Made by a program: the position numbers and the translations under genes. Below, piece after piece: positions 36,746 through 46,465 of a stretch of DNA of 64,000 nt (position 1 is the stretch's first letter; each line of letters opens with the position of its first letter). Below the pieces are notes generated by a model, which saw only the letters and a program-made list of their open reading frames with translations, was not told where the DNA came from and made no database searches. Source of the DNA: an uncultured Chloroflexus sp. (GTDB taxonomy: Bacteria > Chloroflexota > Chloroflexia > Chloroflexales > Chloroflexaceae); NCBI RefSeq assembly GCF_937129525.1, contig NZ_CAKZNK010000127.1:19577-83576 (forward strand). Direction: 5' to 3'.

Positions 36746-38001
36746 TCAGCTCCGGCCACAACCCGGCGAGATGGCTGCCCCCACCAGAGCGCTGCGCTCA
36801 ACGGGATCAGGCTCAGCACCGCCCCAAACAGGCACAGCAACAGATACCCCAATCCGGACAGGATAAAACCACTACTCAAGCTACCGAACGCTGAACCGAG
36901 ATTGACAAGGAGATCACTCATACCCTGCGTCGAACCACGCTCAGCCGGAGTGATGGCATCGGCCAGCAGTGATGATCCGGCGATGTAGCAAAAATTCCAG
37001 CCCAATCCCACCAGGAACAGCCCTAATGCCAGCCATGGTGTTAGCAGCGAAGCTGGCGCAATCAGCGCCCCGGCAATCAACATTAACGCGCCGAGAATGA
37101 TAGTGAGTGAGCGCCCCAACCGGTCGGCCACCCGCCCCGTAAACATCGACAATCCGTACATGCCGAACGTGTGTGCGCCGATCACCAATGAGATGCTGTC
37201 AAGACCGTGCGCATGGTGGCTCATGTGCAACGAGGTGACGCTCATCACCAGCACCATGACCACTTGTCCCAGCACCATACTGATCAGACCGAGCCGCGCG
37301 AGTGACAATTGCAAAATTATTGATAACGACCGCGCTGAAGCAGGTGGCGTAACGATGGTAGTCGATGCTTTGGCTGCCACACGCAACGAGAGCAGACGCG
37401 GATCGGGTCGTAAAAATAGAAACAAGGCCGACGCGGCTACCGCAAAGAGCAATGCGCCACCGAACATAGGGCCGGTCAATTCGGGTAATCCACGCGCTGC
37501 CGCGAGCTGGCCTAACGGCCCAACCAGTAATGGCCCGCCAACGGCCCCAATCGTGCCGGCAAACACGACGGTGCTGATTGCGCCGGCCCGCCGATCCGGC
37601 ATCACGGCATCGGCAGCGGCATAGCGGCTCTGATCGGTGATGCCACGCGCTGTGCCAACCAGGAACAGTCCGCACAGAAAGAGGAAAAACGACTGATTGA
37701 GCACGGCAATACCGTCGATCAGCATCCCGCCGATGCCCAGGAGCATCCCGATAATCAGGCCGGGGCGCCGGCCAAACTGTTGCATCGCCCGACCCGATGG
37801 ATAGGCCGACAGCGCTGCCCCGGCCAGCATCAGAGTTGCCGGCAGACCGGCCAGCGCATCGTTGCCACTCAATTGCGCGCCGGCGATGGCGTTAACCGCG
37901 ATATTGGCGATGAAGGCGGCTGAAGCTAAACTTTGCGCCACGAATAGTGTGCCGATGATACGGCGGGTGACTGCGGCTTGATCAACGGGGCTTGGAAACA
38001 C
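36742..38001 (-). CDS. MFS transporter
   Basis: 419 aa with 12 predicted helices. The loop after helix 2 reads SGRAMQQFGRRPGLIIG, a good match to the MFS motif A (GxLaDrxGRR), and the second half repeats it as TGRVADRLGRSLTIILG. Resembles drug/metabolite efflux permeases. Coupled to the downstream alpha/beta hydrolase gene by a four-base overlap. The cargo cannot be predicted. Confidence 0.9.
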   Translation of the reverse strand: MFPSPVDQAAVTRRIIGTLFVAQSLASAAFIANIAVNAIAGAQLSGNDALAGLPATLMLAGAALSAYPSGRAMQQFGRRPGLIIGMLLGIGGMLIDGIAVLNQSFFLFLCGLFLVGTARGITDQSRYAAADAVMPDRRAGAISTVVFAGTIGAVGGPLLVGPLGQLAAARGLPELTGPMFGGALLFAVAASALFLFLRPDPRLLSLRVAAKASTTIVTPPASARSLSIILQLSLARLGLISMVLGQVVMVLVMSVTSLHMSHHAHGLDSISLVIGAHTFGMYGLSMFTGRVADRLGRSLTIILGALMLIAGALIAPASLLTPWLALGLFLVGLGWNFCYIAGSSLLADAITPAERGSTQGMSDLLVNLGSAFGSLSSGFILSGLGYLLLCLFGAVLSLIPLSAALWWGQPSRRVVAGAD

Positions 38002-38614
38002 GACGCCTGCTCCGTACTGATGGGGTGATACTCAAATCAGACCACGTGGCAGGCCGCGATAACAGCGCATCGATAACGTCGCTATCTGCGTCTGCTACCG
38101 ATCACATTGCCTGCTCAGATGCCAGTATAACAGATTTTGCTGTGTCAAATATTGCCATAATGAAGCTTGAACTTTTGTTCGCTCCAGTCGCCCTGATCAT
38201 TGTTTTCACTCAGACGCCTTGCGGCAATATCACCTGCTGTGTGGAATCGGTAACGCCGCCGCGCCAGACCTCCTCTGTCCCACCACCTGATATTGATAGC
38301 CGCAACCTTGCTTCGCGCAGAAGCCAACTCAGTGACTTGTTCTATGGTATGATGCAGAATATTCGGCCACCTCTTAATGAAAGCGTTACTAGTATCATTA
38401 GATCAAAAAGCTACAGTTGCGCCAACAAAAAGCGAACTCTAAGCAACTGCCTGCAAACCGGTAAAACGATGACATCCAGCCCTGTCGCTACACTCGGCGC
38501 CCTGGTTACTATCGGGGATAGGCGAAATCCCATTGAGTAGATTTGTCAACCAACGCGGCAACTTGTCCATCGCCTTTCACATCACTGCTGCCTTTGCCGG
38601 TAGCTTCTGCCAAT
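38002..38614. other. Intergenic stretch, no supported gene
   Basis: A 182-codon frame (37992-38540, plus) crosses it but has no recognisable family, poor start context and overlaps the MFS gene head to head; it is not annotated. No repeats or strong hairpins were seen. Promoters for the divergent MFS operon and the oxidoreductase should lie here. Confidence 0.4.
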
Positions 38615-39100
38615 ATGCGCATCTTCCGTCAGTTCCAGCTCATGATCGCCCGTATATCATCGACTCGAGCCGGCGCATGGTTCGCGCGCGCATGCGTGCA
38701 ACCGCTCGATCGCCTTGTGTTACGGGTCAGTGGAGGCCGATTCGGAGTCGTCTCGCTCGTCTATCCAACCCTGGTCTTAATCACAACCGGTGCCCGCAGC
38801 GGGAAGCAGCGTCGCGCGCCGCTACTCTTCCTGCCCGATGGGAGTCGAGTCGTGATCGTGGCCTCAAATTTTGGTCGCGCCCAACTTCCTGGCTGGTACT
38901 ACAATCTCCGCGCGAATCCTGAGGCCAAAGTGAATATCTACGGCCACACTTATACCTGTCGGGCACGCGAGGCGACCGGCATCGAGTATATCGAGTTGTG
39001 GGAGCGAGCGGCGCGTTATTACCCTGGCTTTGCCGCATATGCGCGGCGGGCAAAACGAACAGTGCCGATTATCGTGCTTGACATCAATACACCCACATGA
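38615..39100 (+). CDS. Deazaflavin (F420)-dependent nitroreductase-family protein
   Basis: 161 aa from ATG 38615 (the frame opens at 38543; no clear RBS for either). TTGARSGKQRRAPLLFLPDGSRVVIVASNFGRAQLPGWYYNLRANPEAKV is the split beta-barrel signature of DUF385/Ddn-like proteins, which bind F420 or flavins. The physiological substrate is unknown. Its 3' end overlaps the convergent ABC permease gene by 17 bases. Confidence 0.87.
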   Translation: MRIFRQFQLMIARISSTRAGAWFARACVQPLDRLVLRVSGGRFGVVSLVYPTLVLITTGARSGKQRRAPLLFLPDGSRVVIVASNFGRAQLPGWYYNLRANPEAKVNIYGHTYTCRAREATGIEYIELWERAARYYPGFAAYARRAKRTVPIIVLDINTPT

Positions 39101-41351
39101 TCACCAGCGGCGTGAGCAACCCTTCGACCAGCGCCGCCAGTAACACCAGCGGCGCAATCAGCAAGAGCCAGACCTTCACCGCCTGCGCCACTGCCCAGAG
39201 CAGATTCTCGCCCACCGTAAACTCGCCTGGAGCGGTCAGCAAGGCCGCTCCCATGCGCAAACCCAACGCGGCACTGATCATGAAGACTGGCAGTTCGATG
39301 ATGCCGTGCGGCAACAGGTAAGCGACCAGAAAAGCAATCGGACTATCCAGCCCCACCCCACCGCGTTCGATCAAGCGGCCACAGACATAGCCAATCTGGG
39401 CAAAGACTGTTGCCGGCACCAGAAATGGAAAGACCCCAAGGCTCACTGGCGCCAGCAGATTCGACAAAATGGACACCCGCAGGTTGTTGAAGAAGACAAA
39501 CAATGCCAGCAACAGCGAAGGCGCCGGGCCAACTGCAATCAGATCAAGCGCGCGTTCAACTGCTGGAAACACGACGACCCGCGCCTGAATCCACCCGAAA
39601 CCAAACCCACCAATCGCCGCCAGGAGGCTTACTGCCAGCGGCAGCCGCAACTCGCGCAGCAAAGCCAGCAATTCGTAGCGGTAAAAGCGAACTGGCGAGA
39701 AGGGCAATCCAGCATAGGCATAGAGTGGCGTTCCCGCCGGTTGATACTCGTTGAAGAAACGACGGAAAACCTGCCAGAGTCGGCGCAAACCAATCTCCTC
39801 GCGGCTGCGCGAAAAGATGGCCGCCCGCCGAAACGTTTGCAAACCGCTGCGGAGAAACGCCAATCCGATCACAAATATCGCCAGCATCGCCAGCCAGATC
39901 ACATCAAACCGACGCGCGATGAAATACGGCGCTTGCGTCTGCAAGAGCGCAGTGGTTGGCAGCAGAATACCCGACGCCAGCAGCGATGCTTCGCGCACGC
40001 TGCCGGCATGGATCGAGAGACTGACAGCGCCGGTCACCAGCGCTAACGCCACCGTTACCGTAAGCAAGCCCATCTGCATCAACAAGTCAGGTGACATACT
40101 ATCGGTATACAACGCCGGCAGACCAAACGCTACCATCCCATAGAAGAGATATTGCGTCGCCAGCCCGGTCACAAGTGGAATGGTGAGCGTACCGACCAGT
40201 TTGCCAAGAAAGAGTTGACGATCCGAAACCGGTAATGCGCAGAGCGACTCAAGCGTATTGCGTTCCCGCTCGCCGACGAATGACTCGAGTGCGGCGACCA
40301 GCGCAAAACTGATCGGCACAAAACCAGCCAGCACGCCACCGAATGGAATCAGTGGCGCGATTGCCAGCGGATCGTCAAGGCGGGGCAAGAGCGCATGAAT
40401 ACCGGCGACCAACCCCGTTGGCATCAAAATGGTTAGAAAAACGAGCAGCATCATCGAGCGCCAATCGCGGGTGATCTCGATCATTTCACGTCGGGCAATC
40501 ACCCAAATCGGGCCGCCGTGAAACCACGTAATCTGCCGCCGAGGACGGAGTCCAAACCAGGGCCGTCGGAGCTGCTCGCGCGCCAGCAACTCTTCGCGAC
40601 TGAAGGAACGCATACCGGTCTGCACTAGCAGCACAACCAGCGCATTCAAACCTAACCAGACTGCTACCACCAGATCCCAGCGTTCGCCCACGATGAGGAA
40701 CGCGATCAATTGCACGATCAGCGCCAATGGCACCAAAATCAGGCTAGAGAGCAGACTTGCCGCCCGCACCGTCATCACGTGCGACGAGATGATAACTGCG
40801 CCGCTGACCATCACCAGCGCCATAGTCATCACCAGCGCCAGCAACAACATCACACGCAATGGCTGAAACGCGACCAACGCCACATCTACCGCAAAGAGCC
40901 AGAGGATCGCGCTAAAGACCAGTTGACTGAGCAGCGTGCCTAGCAACGGTAGTGCCAGCGCCGCCACCAGCTTCGCCAGATACAGCTCACGATCACCCAG
41001 CGGCATGGCCAGCAACGTCTCCAGTGTCTGCCGTTCGCGTTCGCCTGCAAACGACTCGAGCGCCAGAATGAGCGAAAAACCGGCGGGCAAGAAACCAACC
41101 AGCAGGATAGCAAACGGCACGATCTGAGTGGCAAGTTCAAGCTGTTCGGTAAACCGGATAAAGACCAGCATGGCCGAGGCAACCAGGAGCGGCAACGCCA
41201 GCGCCAGCATAATGAGCGGGATCAGCAGGCGCCAATCGGTCAAGGTATCACGCAGCTCGCGCCTGGTAATGACCCACCACGCCGGCAGAGAACGGGCAGT
41301 ACTGGTCGCCGAAACCGATCGAGAGAGCGAAAATCGTTTCATCATTGTCAC
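39084..41351 (-). CDS. Tandem ABC-2 permease fused to a SpoIIM-like domain
   Basis: 755 aa. Two homologous ABC-2/NatB-type permease modules (about 25-270 and 285-515) each contain a ALESFAGERERQTLETLLA-like cytoplasmic helix (the second reads ALESFVGERERNTLESLCA). The remaining ~200 residues (LALFVFFNNLRVSILSNLLAPVSLG...AYLLPHGIIELPVFMISAALGLRMG) match SpoIIM-type membrane proteins. One polypeptide therefore supplies a complete permease dimer plus an extra membrane module. It is paired with the ABC ATPase through a four-base overlap. Export of a peptide, lipid or drug is likely. Confidence 0.85.
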   Translation of the reverse strand: MTMMKRFSLSRSVSATSTARSLPAWWVITRRELRDTLTDWRLLIPLIMLALALPLLVASAMLVFIRFTEQLELATQIVPFAILLVGFLPAGFSLILALESFAGERERQTLETLLAMPLGDRELYLAKLVAALALPLLGTLLSQLVFSAILWLFAVDVALVAFQPLRVMLLLALVMTMALVMVSGAVIISSHVMTVRAASLLSSLILVPLALIVQLIAFLIVGERWDLVVAVWLGLNALVVLLVQTGMRSFSREELLAREQLRRPWFGLRPRRQITWFHGGPIWVIARREMIEITRDWRSMMLLVFLTILMPTGLVAGIHALLPRLDDPLAIAPLIPFGGVLAGFVPISFALVAALESFVGERERNTLESLCALPVSDRQLFLGKLVGTLTIPLVTGLATQYLFYGMVAFGLPALYTDSMSPDLLMQMGLLTVTVALALVTGAVSLSIHAGSVREASLLASGILLPTTALLQTQAPYFIARRFDVIWLAMLAIFVIGLAFLRSGLQTFRRAAIFSRSREEIGLRRLWQVFRRFFNEYQPAGTPLYAYAGLPFSPVRFYRYELLALLRELRLPLAVSLLAAIGGFGFGWIQARVVVFPAVERALDLIAVGPAPSLLLALFVFFNNLRVSILSNLLAPVSLGVFPFLVPATVFAQIGYVCGRLIERGGVGLDSPIAFLVAYLLPHGIIELPVFMISAALGLRMGAALLTAPGEFTVGENLLWAVAQAVKVWLLLIAPLVLLAALVEGLLTPLVIMWVY

Positions 41352-42289
41352 CGTGTCGCGGGGAGCGCTTCATCTTCGGCAACGATCCGCAAATACAGGT
41401 CTTCCAGCCGACGCGGTCGCTCGGCCAGGCGGTAGACCGCAATCCCGGCAGTTAGCAAACGCTCCAGAATAACTGGATTGAGCAGATGAGGTTCGCCAGT
41501 TTGCCAGACCAATCGATCGGCGCCAACAGGTTGCGCAGCAACCAGATCGCGAGTGATCATCAGCGCCCGATCCAGATCGGTTGATCGCGCGAGCGCCAGT
41601 TCAAAGGTCGGCTCACCGAGCAACTGCTGACTCAGCTCAGCAAACGTGCCGGCGGCAATGATCTGCCCGCCGCGAATAATCGCAATCCGATCGGCTAGCT
41701 CCTCTGCTTCGCTGAGATTATGGGTGGTCAGCAAGATACTGCGCTTTGCGCTGCGCAATTCACCGATTGCGTCGCGCACCGTGCGCGCGCTCTGCGGATC
41801 CATCGCCGTCGTCGGCTCATCGAGAAACAGCACCGGTGGATCGTGGATCATGGCGCGGATCAACGCCATTTTCTGGCGCATGCCCTTGGAAAAACTCTCA
41901 AGATGGCGATCGCGCACTTCCCACAGGCCAAACTGGCGCAAGAGCATTTCACTGCGCTGACGGCACTGCCTGGCCTCAAGACCGAGCAACGCGCCGAAGA
42001 AAGCCAGATACTCAAGCGCTGCCATCCGCCCGTACAAACCGGGATATTCGGTCAGCAGACCGACCATACCGCGCACGCGGGGGGCATCGCGCGCAACATC
42101 GTGTCCGCAAATACGCGCTTGCCCACTGCTCGGCGGCAAAATTGCCGCCAGCATACGCACCGTAGTCGTCTTGCCGGCGCCATTTGGCCCTAACAGCGCG
42201 ACCAGTTCACCAGGCTGCACGATCAGATCGAGGTCACGAACTGCGACAAAATCACCGAATTGCTTGCTGAGATGAATGGCTTCAATCAT
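41348..42289 (-). CDS. ABC transporter ATP-binding protein
   Basis: 313 aa from ATG 42289 (MIEAIHLSKQFG). Walker A LLGPNGAGKTTTVRML, Q loop LLTEYPGLYGRMAALEYLAFFG, signature SFSKGMRQKMALIRAM (variant of LSGGQ), Walker B PPVLFLDEPTTAMDPQSAR and H loop LTTHNLSEAE are all present. It belongs to the CcmA/NatA/DrrA group that powers ABC-2 exporters and is coupled to the downstream permease. The first 35 codons of the open frame from 42394 are not family-like. Confidence 0.94.
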   Translation of the reverse strand: MIEAIHLSKQFGDFVAVRDLDLIVQPGELVALLGPNGAGKTTTVRMLAAILPPSSGQARICGHDVARDAPRVRGMVGLLTEYPGLYGRMAALEYLAFFGALLGLEARQCRQRSEMLLRQFGLWEVRDRHLESFSKGMRQKMALIRAMIHDPPVLFLDEPTTAMDPQSARTVRDAIGELRSAKRSILLTTHNLSEAEELADRIAIIRGGQIIAAGTFAELSQQLLGEPTFELALARSTDLDRALMITRDLVAAQPVGADRLVWQTGEPHLLNPVILERLLTAGIAVYRLAERPRRLEDLYLRIVAEDEALPATR

Positions 42290-42476
42290 ATCCTGCCTAC
42301 CTGAATAGCGGCATTGTCGGCGCTCATAGCACCCCTTGGTATTGTAGCCCGACTGTGTAACCATTGGCAGCCTGTGAACCGTACATTCCGCCAAACCGGA
42401 TCGACCTTTACCTTCCTGCGCCAGCCCAATTCAGGTATACTGCAAGATAGATTTCCACAGAATGGCGGAGTATGAT

Positions 42477-42764
42477 ATGGATGAACCTCAACGCAGTAAC
42501 GGCCCAGATATGGGCAACCATCTGACCTACTGGAGTATTGTCGGTATCACGGCGCTGCTCTGCTTTGCCTGGCTGCTGACCGGCAGTCTGGTGCTGACGC
42601 TTATCATCATCGTGCTCGGATTACTCCATCTGGCTCAGTTCTTTCCCGATGCCGAAGTCTTTGTTCGCTCAGATCCGATCCTGCTTGGCCTCCGCCGTTT
42701 CTCGCTCGTGCTGGTGTTGATCATCACCGTGATCGCAGTCACCATCCGGTTCATTCGGTTGTGA
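42477..42764 (+). CDS. Small membrane protein
   Basis: 95 aa, not recognised. Two or three hydrophobic helices (WSIVGITALLCFAWLLTG, LVLTLIIIVLGLLHLAQF, FSLVLVLIITVIAVTIRFI) with a short acidic loop FFPDAEVFVRSD. GGCGGAG six bases upstream fixes ATG 42477 over the in-frame ATG 42462. A TATACT with TTCCTG 17 bases ahead near 42411-42439 may be its promoter. Function unknown. Confidence 0.6.
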   Translation: MDEPQRSNGPDMGNHLTYWSIVGITALLCFAWLLTGSLVLTLIIIVLGLLHLAQFFPDAEVFVRSDPILLGLRRFSLVLVLIITVIAVTIRFIRL

Positions 42765-42804
42765 AATTTAGACATTTTGCACAAATCATGCAGCGTTTTA
42801 GTTG

Positions 42805-42833
42805 TTGAAATCATCCAAATCCTCTGCTATGAT
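42805..42833 (+). promoter_or_regulatory. Sigma70-type promoter for the gene at 42927
   Basis: TTGAAA (42805-42810) and TATGAT (42828-42833) are separated by exactly 17 bases; the start codon follows about 90 bases later. Confidence 0.55.
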
Positions 42834-42926
42834 GCGAGCAGATAGCCATCATGAGCGACCGATGGCTCCCGTCAGTCTCAATGGAGAGCTGAACGGTAGT
42901 TGCAATGCGGCAGCGCGGAGGAAGCG

Positions 42927-43190
42927 ATGGAAGTGCAAGGTATCCTGATCGGCTTGACTGGATGGGCGGCAACGGCAATCATGGCGCTTGGCACACAACG
43001 GCTCTCGTCAATCGAGCAACGGGCCGTGATCGTGTGTAGCTGGCTGGTGTGGATGATTCCTGGTTTCGGCACGTTCGTGCGCAGTGGGGCGATCACGATT
43101 GATACGGCAGCGCTGTTTATCGGCGTCTCTACCATTCTGCTGGCCGCGCTGCTGCTGATCGGCGCGCGCGGGCGTAAGCGGGCGCGCTGA
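42927..43190 (+). CDS. Small membrane protein
   Basis: 87 aa from ATG 42927, with GGAGGAAG directly upstream. Three hydrophobic helices (ILIGLTGWAATAIMALGT, AVIVCSWLVWMIPGFGTFV, AALFIGVSTILLAALLLIG) and a basic tail GARGRKRAR. No family recognised. It has its own promoter and ends at a strong bidirectional hairpin. Confidence 0.6.
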   Translation: MEVQGILIGLTGWAATAIMALGTQRLSSIEQRAVIVCSWLVWMIPGFGTFVRSGAITIDTAALFIGVSTILLAALLLIGARGRKRAR

Positions 43191-43246
43191 GCGTGACACA
43201 ATGATGCACAATCTGGATCGGCATCATGACAACGGTGAGCAGACAC

Positions 43247-43277
43247 CAAAAGGGCACGGCATGACCGTGCCCTTTTG
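43247..43277. terminator. Bidirectional terminator
   Basis: CAAAAGGGCACGG, a five-base loop and the exact complement CCGTGCCCTTTTG. The A-rich 5' side and T-rich 3' side make it work for both the small membrane protein gene and convergent glnA. Confidence 0.8.
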
Positions 43278-43324
43278 TGATGGCAATTTCTGGTGGAGCG
43301 CGGCGTGGTCGCGCCCCAGTCGCT

Positions 43325-44746
43325 CTACGCATCGTAATACATCATAAACTCATACGGGTGCGGACGCAGCGCAATCCCAACAGCCTCTTTGCGCTTGGTC
43401 TCGATATAGGTTTCGAGCAGGTCAGTCGTGAAAACGCCACCCTTCAACAGGAAATGATAATCCTGCTCAAGCGCGTTAAGCGCTTCGTTGAGCGAACCCG
43501 GCGTGCCGCGGATGTCCGCCTTCTCTTCCGGTGAGAGTTCATAGATGTCCACATCTAGCGGCGGCGGCGGCTCAATCTTGTTCTGAATACCATCGAGACC
43601 GGCCATCATCATGGCAGCGAAGGCCAGGTACGGGTTACACATCGCATCGGGAGCGCGGAATTCGATTCGGCGCGCCTTCGGCGACGAGCTGTACGTTGGA
43701 ATTCGGATCGCCGCCGAGCGGTTGCGCATCGAGTAGACCAGGTTGATCGGCGCTTCAAAGCCGGGAACCAACCGTCGGTAGCTATTGGTCGTCGGCGCGC
43801 AGATTGCCAGCAACGCCGGAGCGTGCTTGAGAATGCCACCGATGTAGTATTGCGCCGTCTTCGAGAGCAGGGCGTATTGCGTTTCGTCGAAGAAGAGCGG
43901 TTCCCCATCCTTCCACAGGCTCTGGTGGGTGTGCATGCCCGATCCATTATCGCCAAAGATTGGCTTGGGCATGAAGGTCGCGCTGTAGCCGTGGGCCCGA
44001 GCCACATTGCGCACGATGTACTTGTATTTCTGCACCTTGTCGGCCATGTTTACCAGCGAGTCGAACCGCATGTCGATCTCGCACTGGCCGGCAGTCGCAA
44101 CCTCGTGGTGATGGAGCTCGATCTCGATCCCGATCTCCATCATCTTCAAGATCATCTCTGAACGGATGTCTTGCAAGGTATCGGTCGGCGGCACCGGGAA
44201 ATAGCCCTCTTTGTGGCGAATGCGATAGCCTTTGTTGCCGCCGGGCACCTCCGCGCCGGTGTTCCAGACCGCTTCAGGGCTGTCGATGTAGTAGAAGCCG
44301 TGATTGGCAGCCTGCCCGAACCGCACATCGCTGAAGAGGAAGAACTCGGCTTCCGGTCCGAAGTAGGCCGTATCGGCAATTCCGGTCGTCTTCAGGTATG
44401 CCTCAGCCTTCTTGGCAACCGTGCGCGGGTCGCGTGTATAGGGCTGGCGCGTGATCGGGTCGATAATGTCGCAGATCAACACCAGCGTTGGCACCTTGAG
44501 CGTCGGATCAACGAAAGCAGTTGACGGATCGGGCAACATTAACATGTCGCTCTCATTGATAGCCTGAAAGCCCTTGATCGACGAGCCGTCAAAGCCCAAT
44601 CCTTCCCGAATCATGTCCTCGGTCAGTCGTGAAGCCGGCAATGAATAGTGCTGCCATCCACCGAAGAGATCGGTGAAGCGCGTATCAACAATTTGAATTC
44701 CTTTGGCTTTGATCAGGTCGATTACGTCTTTTGCATCCATAGCCAT
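43325..44746 (-). CDS. glnA: Type I glutamine synthetase
   Basis: 473 aa dodecameric enzyme making glutamine from glutamate, ammonia and ATP. Key signatures: [16 protein letters not shown], the metal site [27 protein letters not shown] with the ammonia/glutamate site, [12 protein letters not shown] and [32 protein letters not shown] matches the NLYDLPPEE adenylylation loop of GSI-beta enzymes and keeps the Tyr, so GlnE-type control is possible. AAGGAG lies before ATG 44746; an upstream in-frame extension to 44965 is not family-like. The region upstream holds inverted and direct repeats, suggesting nitrogen-responsive control. Confidence 0.97.
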   Translation of the reverse strand: MAMDAKDVIDLIKAKGIQIVDTRFTDLFGGWQHYSLPASRLTEDMIREGLGFDGSSIKGFQAINESDMLMLPDPSTAFVDPTLKVPTLVLICDIIDPITRQPYTRDPRTVAKKAEAYLKTTGIADTAYFGPEAEFFLFSDVRFGQAANHGFYYIDSPEAVWNTGAEVPGGNKGYRIRHKEGYFPVPPTDTLQDIRSEMILKMMEIGIEIELHHHEVATAGQCEIDMRFDSLVNMADKVQKYKYIVRNVARAHGYSATFMPKPIFGDNGSGMHTHQSLWKDGEPLFFDETQYALLSKTAQYYIGGILKHAPALLAICAPTTNSYRRLVPGFEAPINLVYSMRNRSAAIRIPTYSSSPKARRIEFRAPDAMCNPYLAFAAMMMAGLDGIQNKIEPPPPLDVDIYELSPEEKADIRGTPGSLNEALNALEQDYHFLLKGGVFTTDLLETYIETKRKEAVGIALRPHPYEFMMYYDA

Positions 44747-44774
44747 GAGATACTGCTCCTTGCATCTACTACGA

Positions 44775-44810
44775 AGAACGAACGCGGTCCTCCAGAACGA
44801 ACGTGGTCCT
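44775..44810. repeat. Two 17-bp direct repeats upstream of glnA
   Basis: AGAACGAACGCGGTCCT (44775-44791) and AGAACGAACGTGGTCCT (44794-44810) differ at one base and are 19 bases apart, close to two helical turns. They lie 28-64 bases before the glnA start and could be paired regulator sites. Confidence 0.6.
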
Positions 44811-44820
44811 GAAACAGGCA

Positions 44821-44856
44821 ACGACGCCGCGGTATAATGATGACCAGCGGCGTCGT
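44821..44856. promoter_or_regulatory. Inverted repeat in the glnA upstream region
   Basis: ACGACGCCGC and GCGGCGTCGT are perfect 10-bp arms separated by 16 bases that include TATAAT on the plus strand. It may be an operator around a promoter or a leader hairpin of glnA mRNA. A second small hairpin (CCTCTCT-GGC-AGAGAGG) lies at 44871-44887. Confidence 0.5.
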
Positions 44857-45248
44857 ATGCTTCCTGTAAACCTCTCTGGCAGAGAGGCGTGTAATGCGCA
44901 TGTGAATGTGACCATCCTGACAGATGCCAGAACCGGTTAACATCAATGCGACTTCGCATCAACAAACCGGATTTCCGGGCAGCCAGGCCACCTCAGTGTC
45001 GGCCACGATGCCTGCGCAGGCACTGTGCAACATCTGCACCTGAAATTAGTTTAACAATCGGCTGACCGGTTGGCTACGGTGAGAGGGTACAATCCTGACC
45101 AGCTTCAGATTGGATGCTTTATCTAAGCGAGGTCTCATCTGTGAGTCATTTTACAAAGCGCCGCGACGAGAGTACAATGGCAAGTCGATCCACGCCGCCA
45201 CGTCGCGGCTGTTGTCGCAAGAAACCGTGTTGAAAGGAACAAAGCGCT

Positions 45249-46334
45249 GTGAGCAAGAAAATCCGCGTTGCGATTATTGGTGTTGGCAATTGCGCCTCTT
45301 CTCTGGTGCAAGGGGTTCACTACTACCGCAATGCCCGTGATGGCGATGACATCCCCGGACTGATGCACGTCAATCTGGGCGGTTATCACATCGGCGATAT
45401 CGAGTTTTCGGCTGCGTTTGACATCGCCGATACCAAAGTCGATCGCGATCTGGCTGAGGCGATTTTCGCCGAACCCAATAACACTTATCGCTTTGCCGAT
45501 GTGCCAAGGCTCGGTGTGCCGGTTTCGCGCGGGATGACTCACGACGGTATCGGCAAGTATCTCAGCACTGTCATTCGCAAATCGAAGCGCGATACCGACG
45601 ACATTGTGCGCATTTTGCGTGAGACGCAGACCGATGTCGTCGTCAATTTCCTCCCTGTCGGCAGCGAGATGGCAACCAAGTGGTATGTCGAACAGGTGCT
45701 CGATGCCGGCTGCGCTTTCATCAACTGTATCCCCGTCTTTATTGCCAGCCAGGAATACTGGCGACGCCGGTTTGAAGAGAAGGGCTTGCCCATTATCGGC
45801 GATGATATTAAGAGCCAGGTTGGCGCGACCATCACCCACCGCGTTCTGACAACGCTCTTCAAAGAACGCGGCGTCCGCCTTGATCGTACCTATCAGTTAA
45901 ATTTCGGTGGCAATACCGACTTCCTCAATATGCTTGAGCGCGAACGCCTCGAGAGCAAGAAGATTAGCAAGACCAATGCCGTCACGTCGCAGTTGGGTTA
46001 TGAGCTGCCCGCCGAGAATGTTCACGTCGGGCCGAGCGACTATGTGCCGTGGCTCGGTGACCGCAAGTGGTGCTATATCCGTATGGAAGGCACGACTTTC
46101 GGCGATGTGCCGCTCAACCTTGAACTGAAACTAGAGGTGTGGGATTCGCCCAACTCGGCGGGTGTGGTGATCGATGCCATTCGCTGCGCCAAACTGGCCC
46201 TTGACCGCGGGATCGGCGGCGCATTGTACGGGCCAAGCAGCTATTTCATGAAGACGCCACCGCGCCAGTTTACCGATTACGAGGCGCGCGATCTTACCGA
46301 ACGCTTCATTCGCGGCGAGATCGGAGCAAAGTGA
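45249..46334 (+). CDS. ino1: myo-Inositol-1-phosphate synthase
   Basis: 361 aa, GTG start with AAAGGA upstream. It isomerises glucose 6-phosphate to inositol 1-phosphate with bound NAD. Signatures: [21 protein letters not shown] (Rossmann), [47 protein letters not shown] and [10 protein letters not shown] with the catalytic Lys region. The short form resembles actinobacterial and archaeal enzymes rather than the ~500-aa eukaryotic type. Followed after 131 bases by a GT2 gene, so the product may feed inositol lipids or a glycan. Confidence 0.95.
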   Translation: MSKKIRVAIIGVGNCASSLVQGVHYYRNARDGDDIPGLMHVNLGGYHIGDIEFSAAFDIADTKVDRDLAEAIFAEPNNTYRFADVPRLGVPVSRGMTHDGIGKYLSTVIRKSKRDTDDIVRILRETQTDVVVNFLPVGSEMATKWYVEQVLDAGCAFINCIPVFIASQEYWRRRFEEKGLPIIGDDIKSQVGATITHRVLTTLFKERGVRLDRTYQLNFGGNTDFLNMLERERLESKKISKTNAVTSQLGYELPAENVHVGPSDYVPWLGDRKWCYIRMEGTTFGDVPLNLELKLEVWDSPNSAGVVIDAIRCAKLALDRGIGGALYGPSSYFMKTPPRQFTDYEARDLTERFIRGEIGAK

Positions 46335-46465
46335 GACAGCGACGCAAAGATGGGGCAATGTGAAGGAATTGGACGACATGAGCGATCCTCAGGACTTTAC
46401 GCTGATGCGTTGCCTGACTTCACATCGGCGCCTCTTTGCGTCACCTTTCACTGAACAGGACTGGC

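Larger units (their letters stand above)
44747..45248. other. Divergent glnA / inositol-phosphate synthase control region
   Basis: About 500 bases without a gene. The glnA half contains tandem 17-bp repeats, a long inverted repeat and a 7-bp hairpin (annotated separately). The other half, toward 45248, has a TACAAT at about 45088 but no clear -35. Confidence 0.55.

Noticed and set aside
37992..38540. 182-codon plus-strand frame
   Set aside because: No recognisable domain, low-quality composition, overlaps the MFS start; more likely intergenic.
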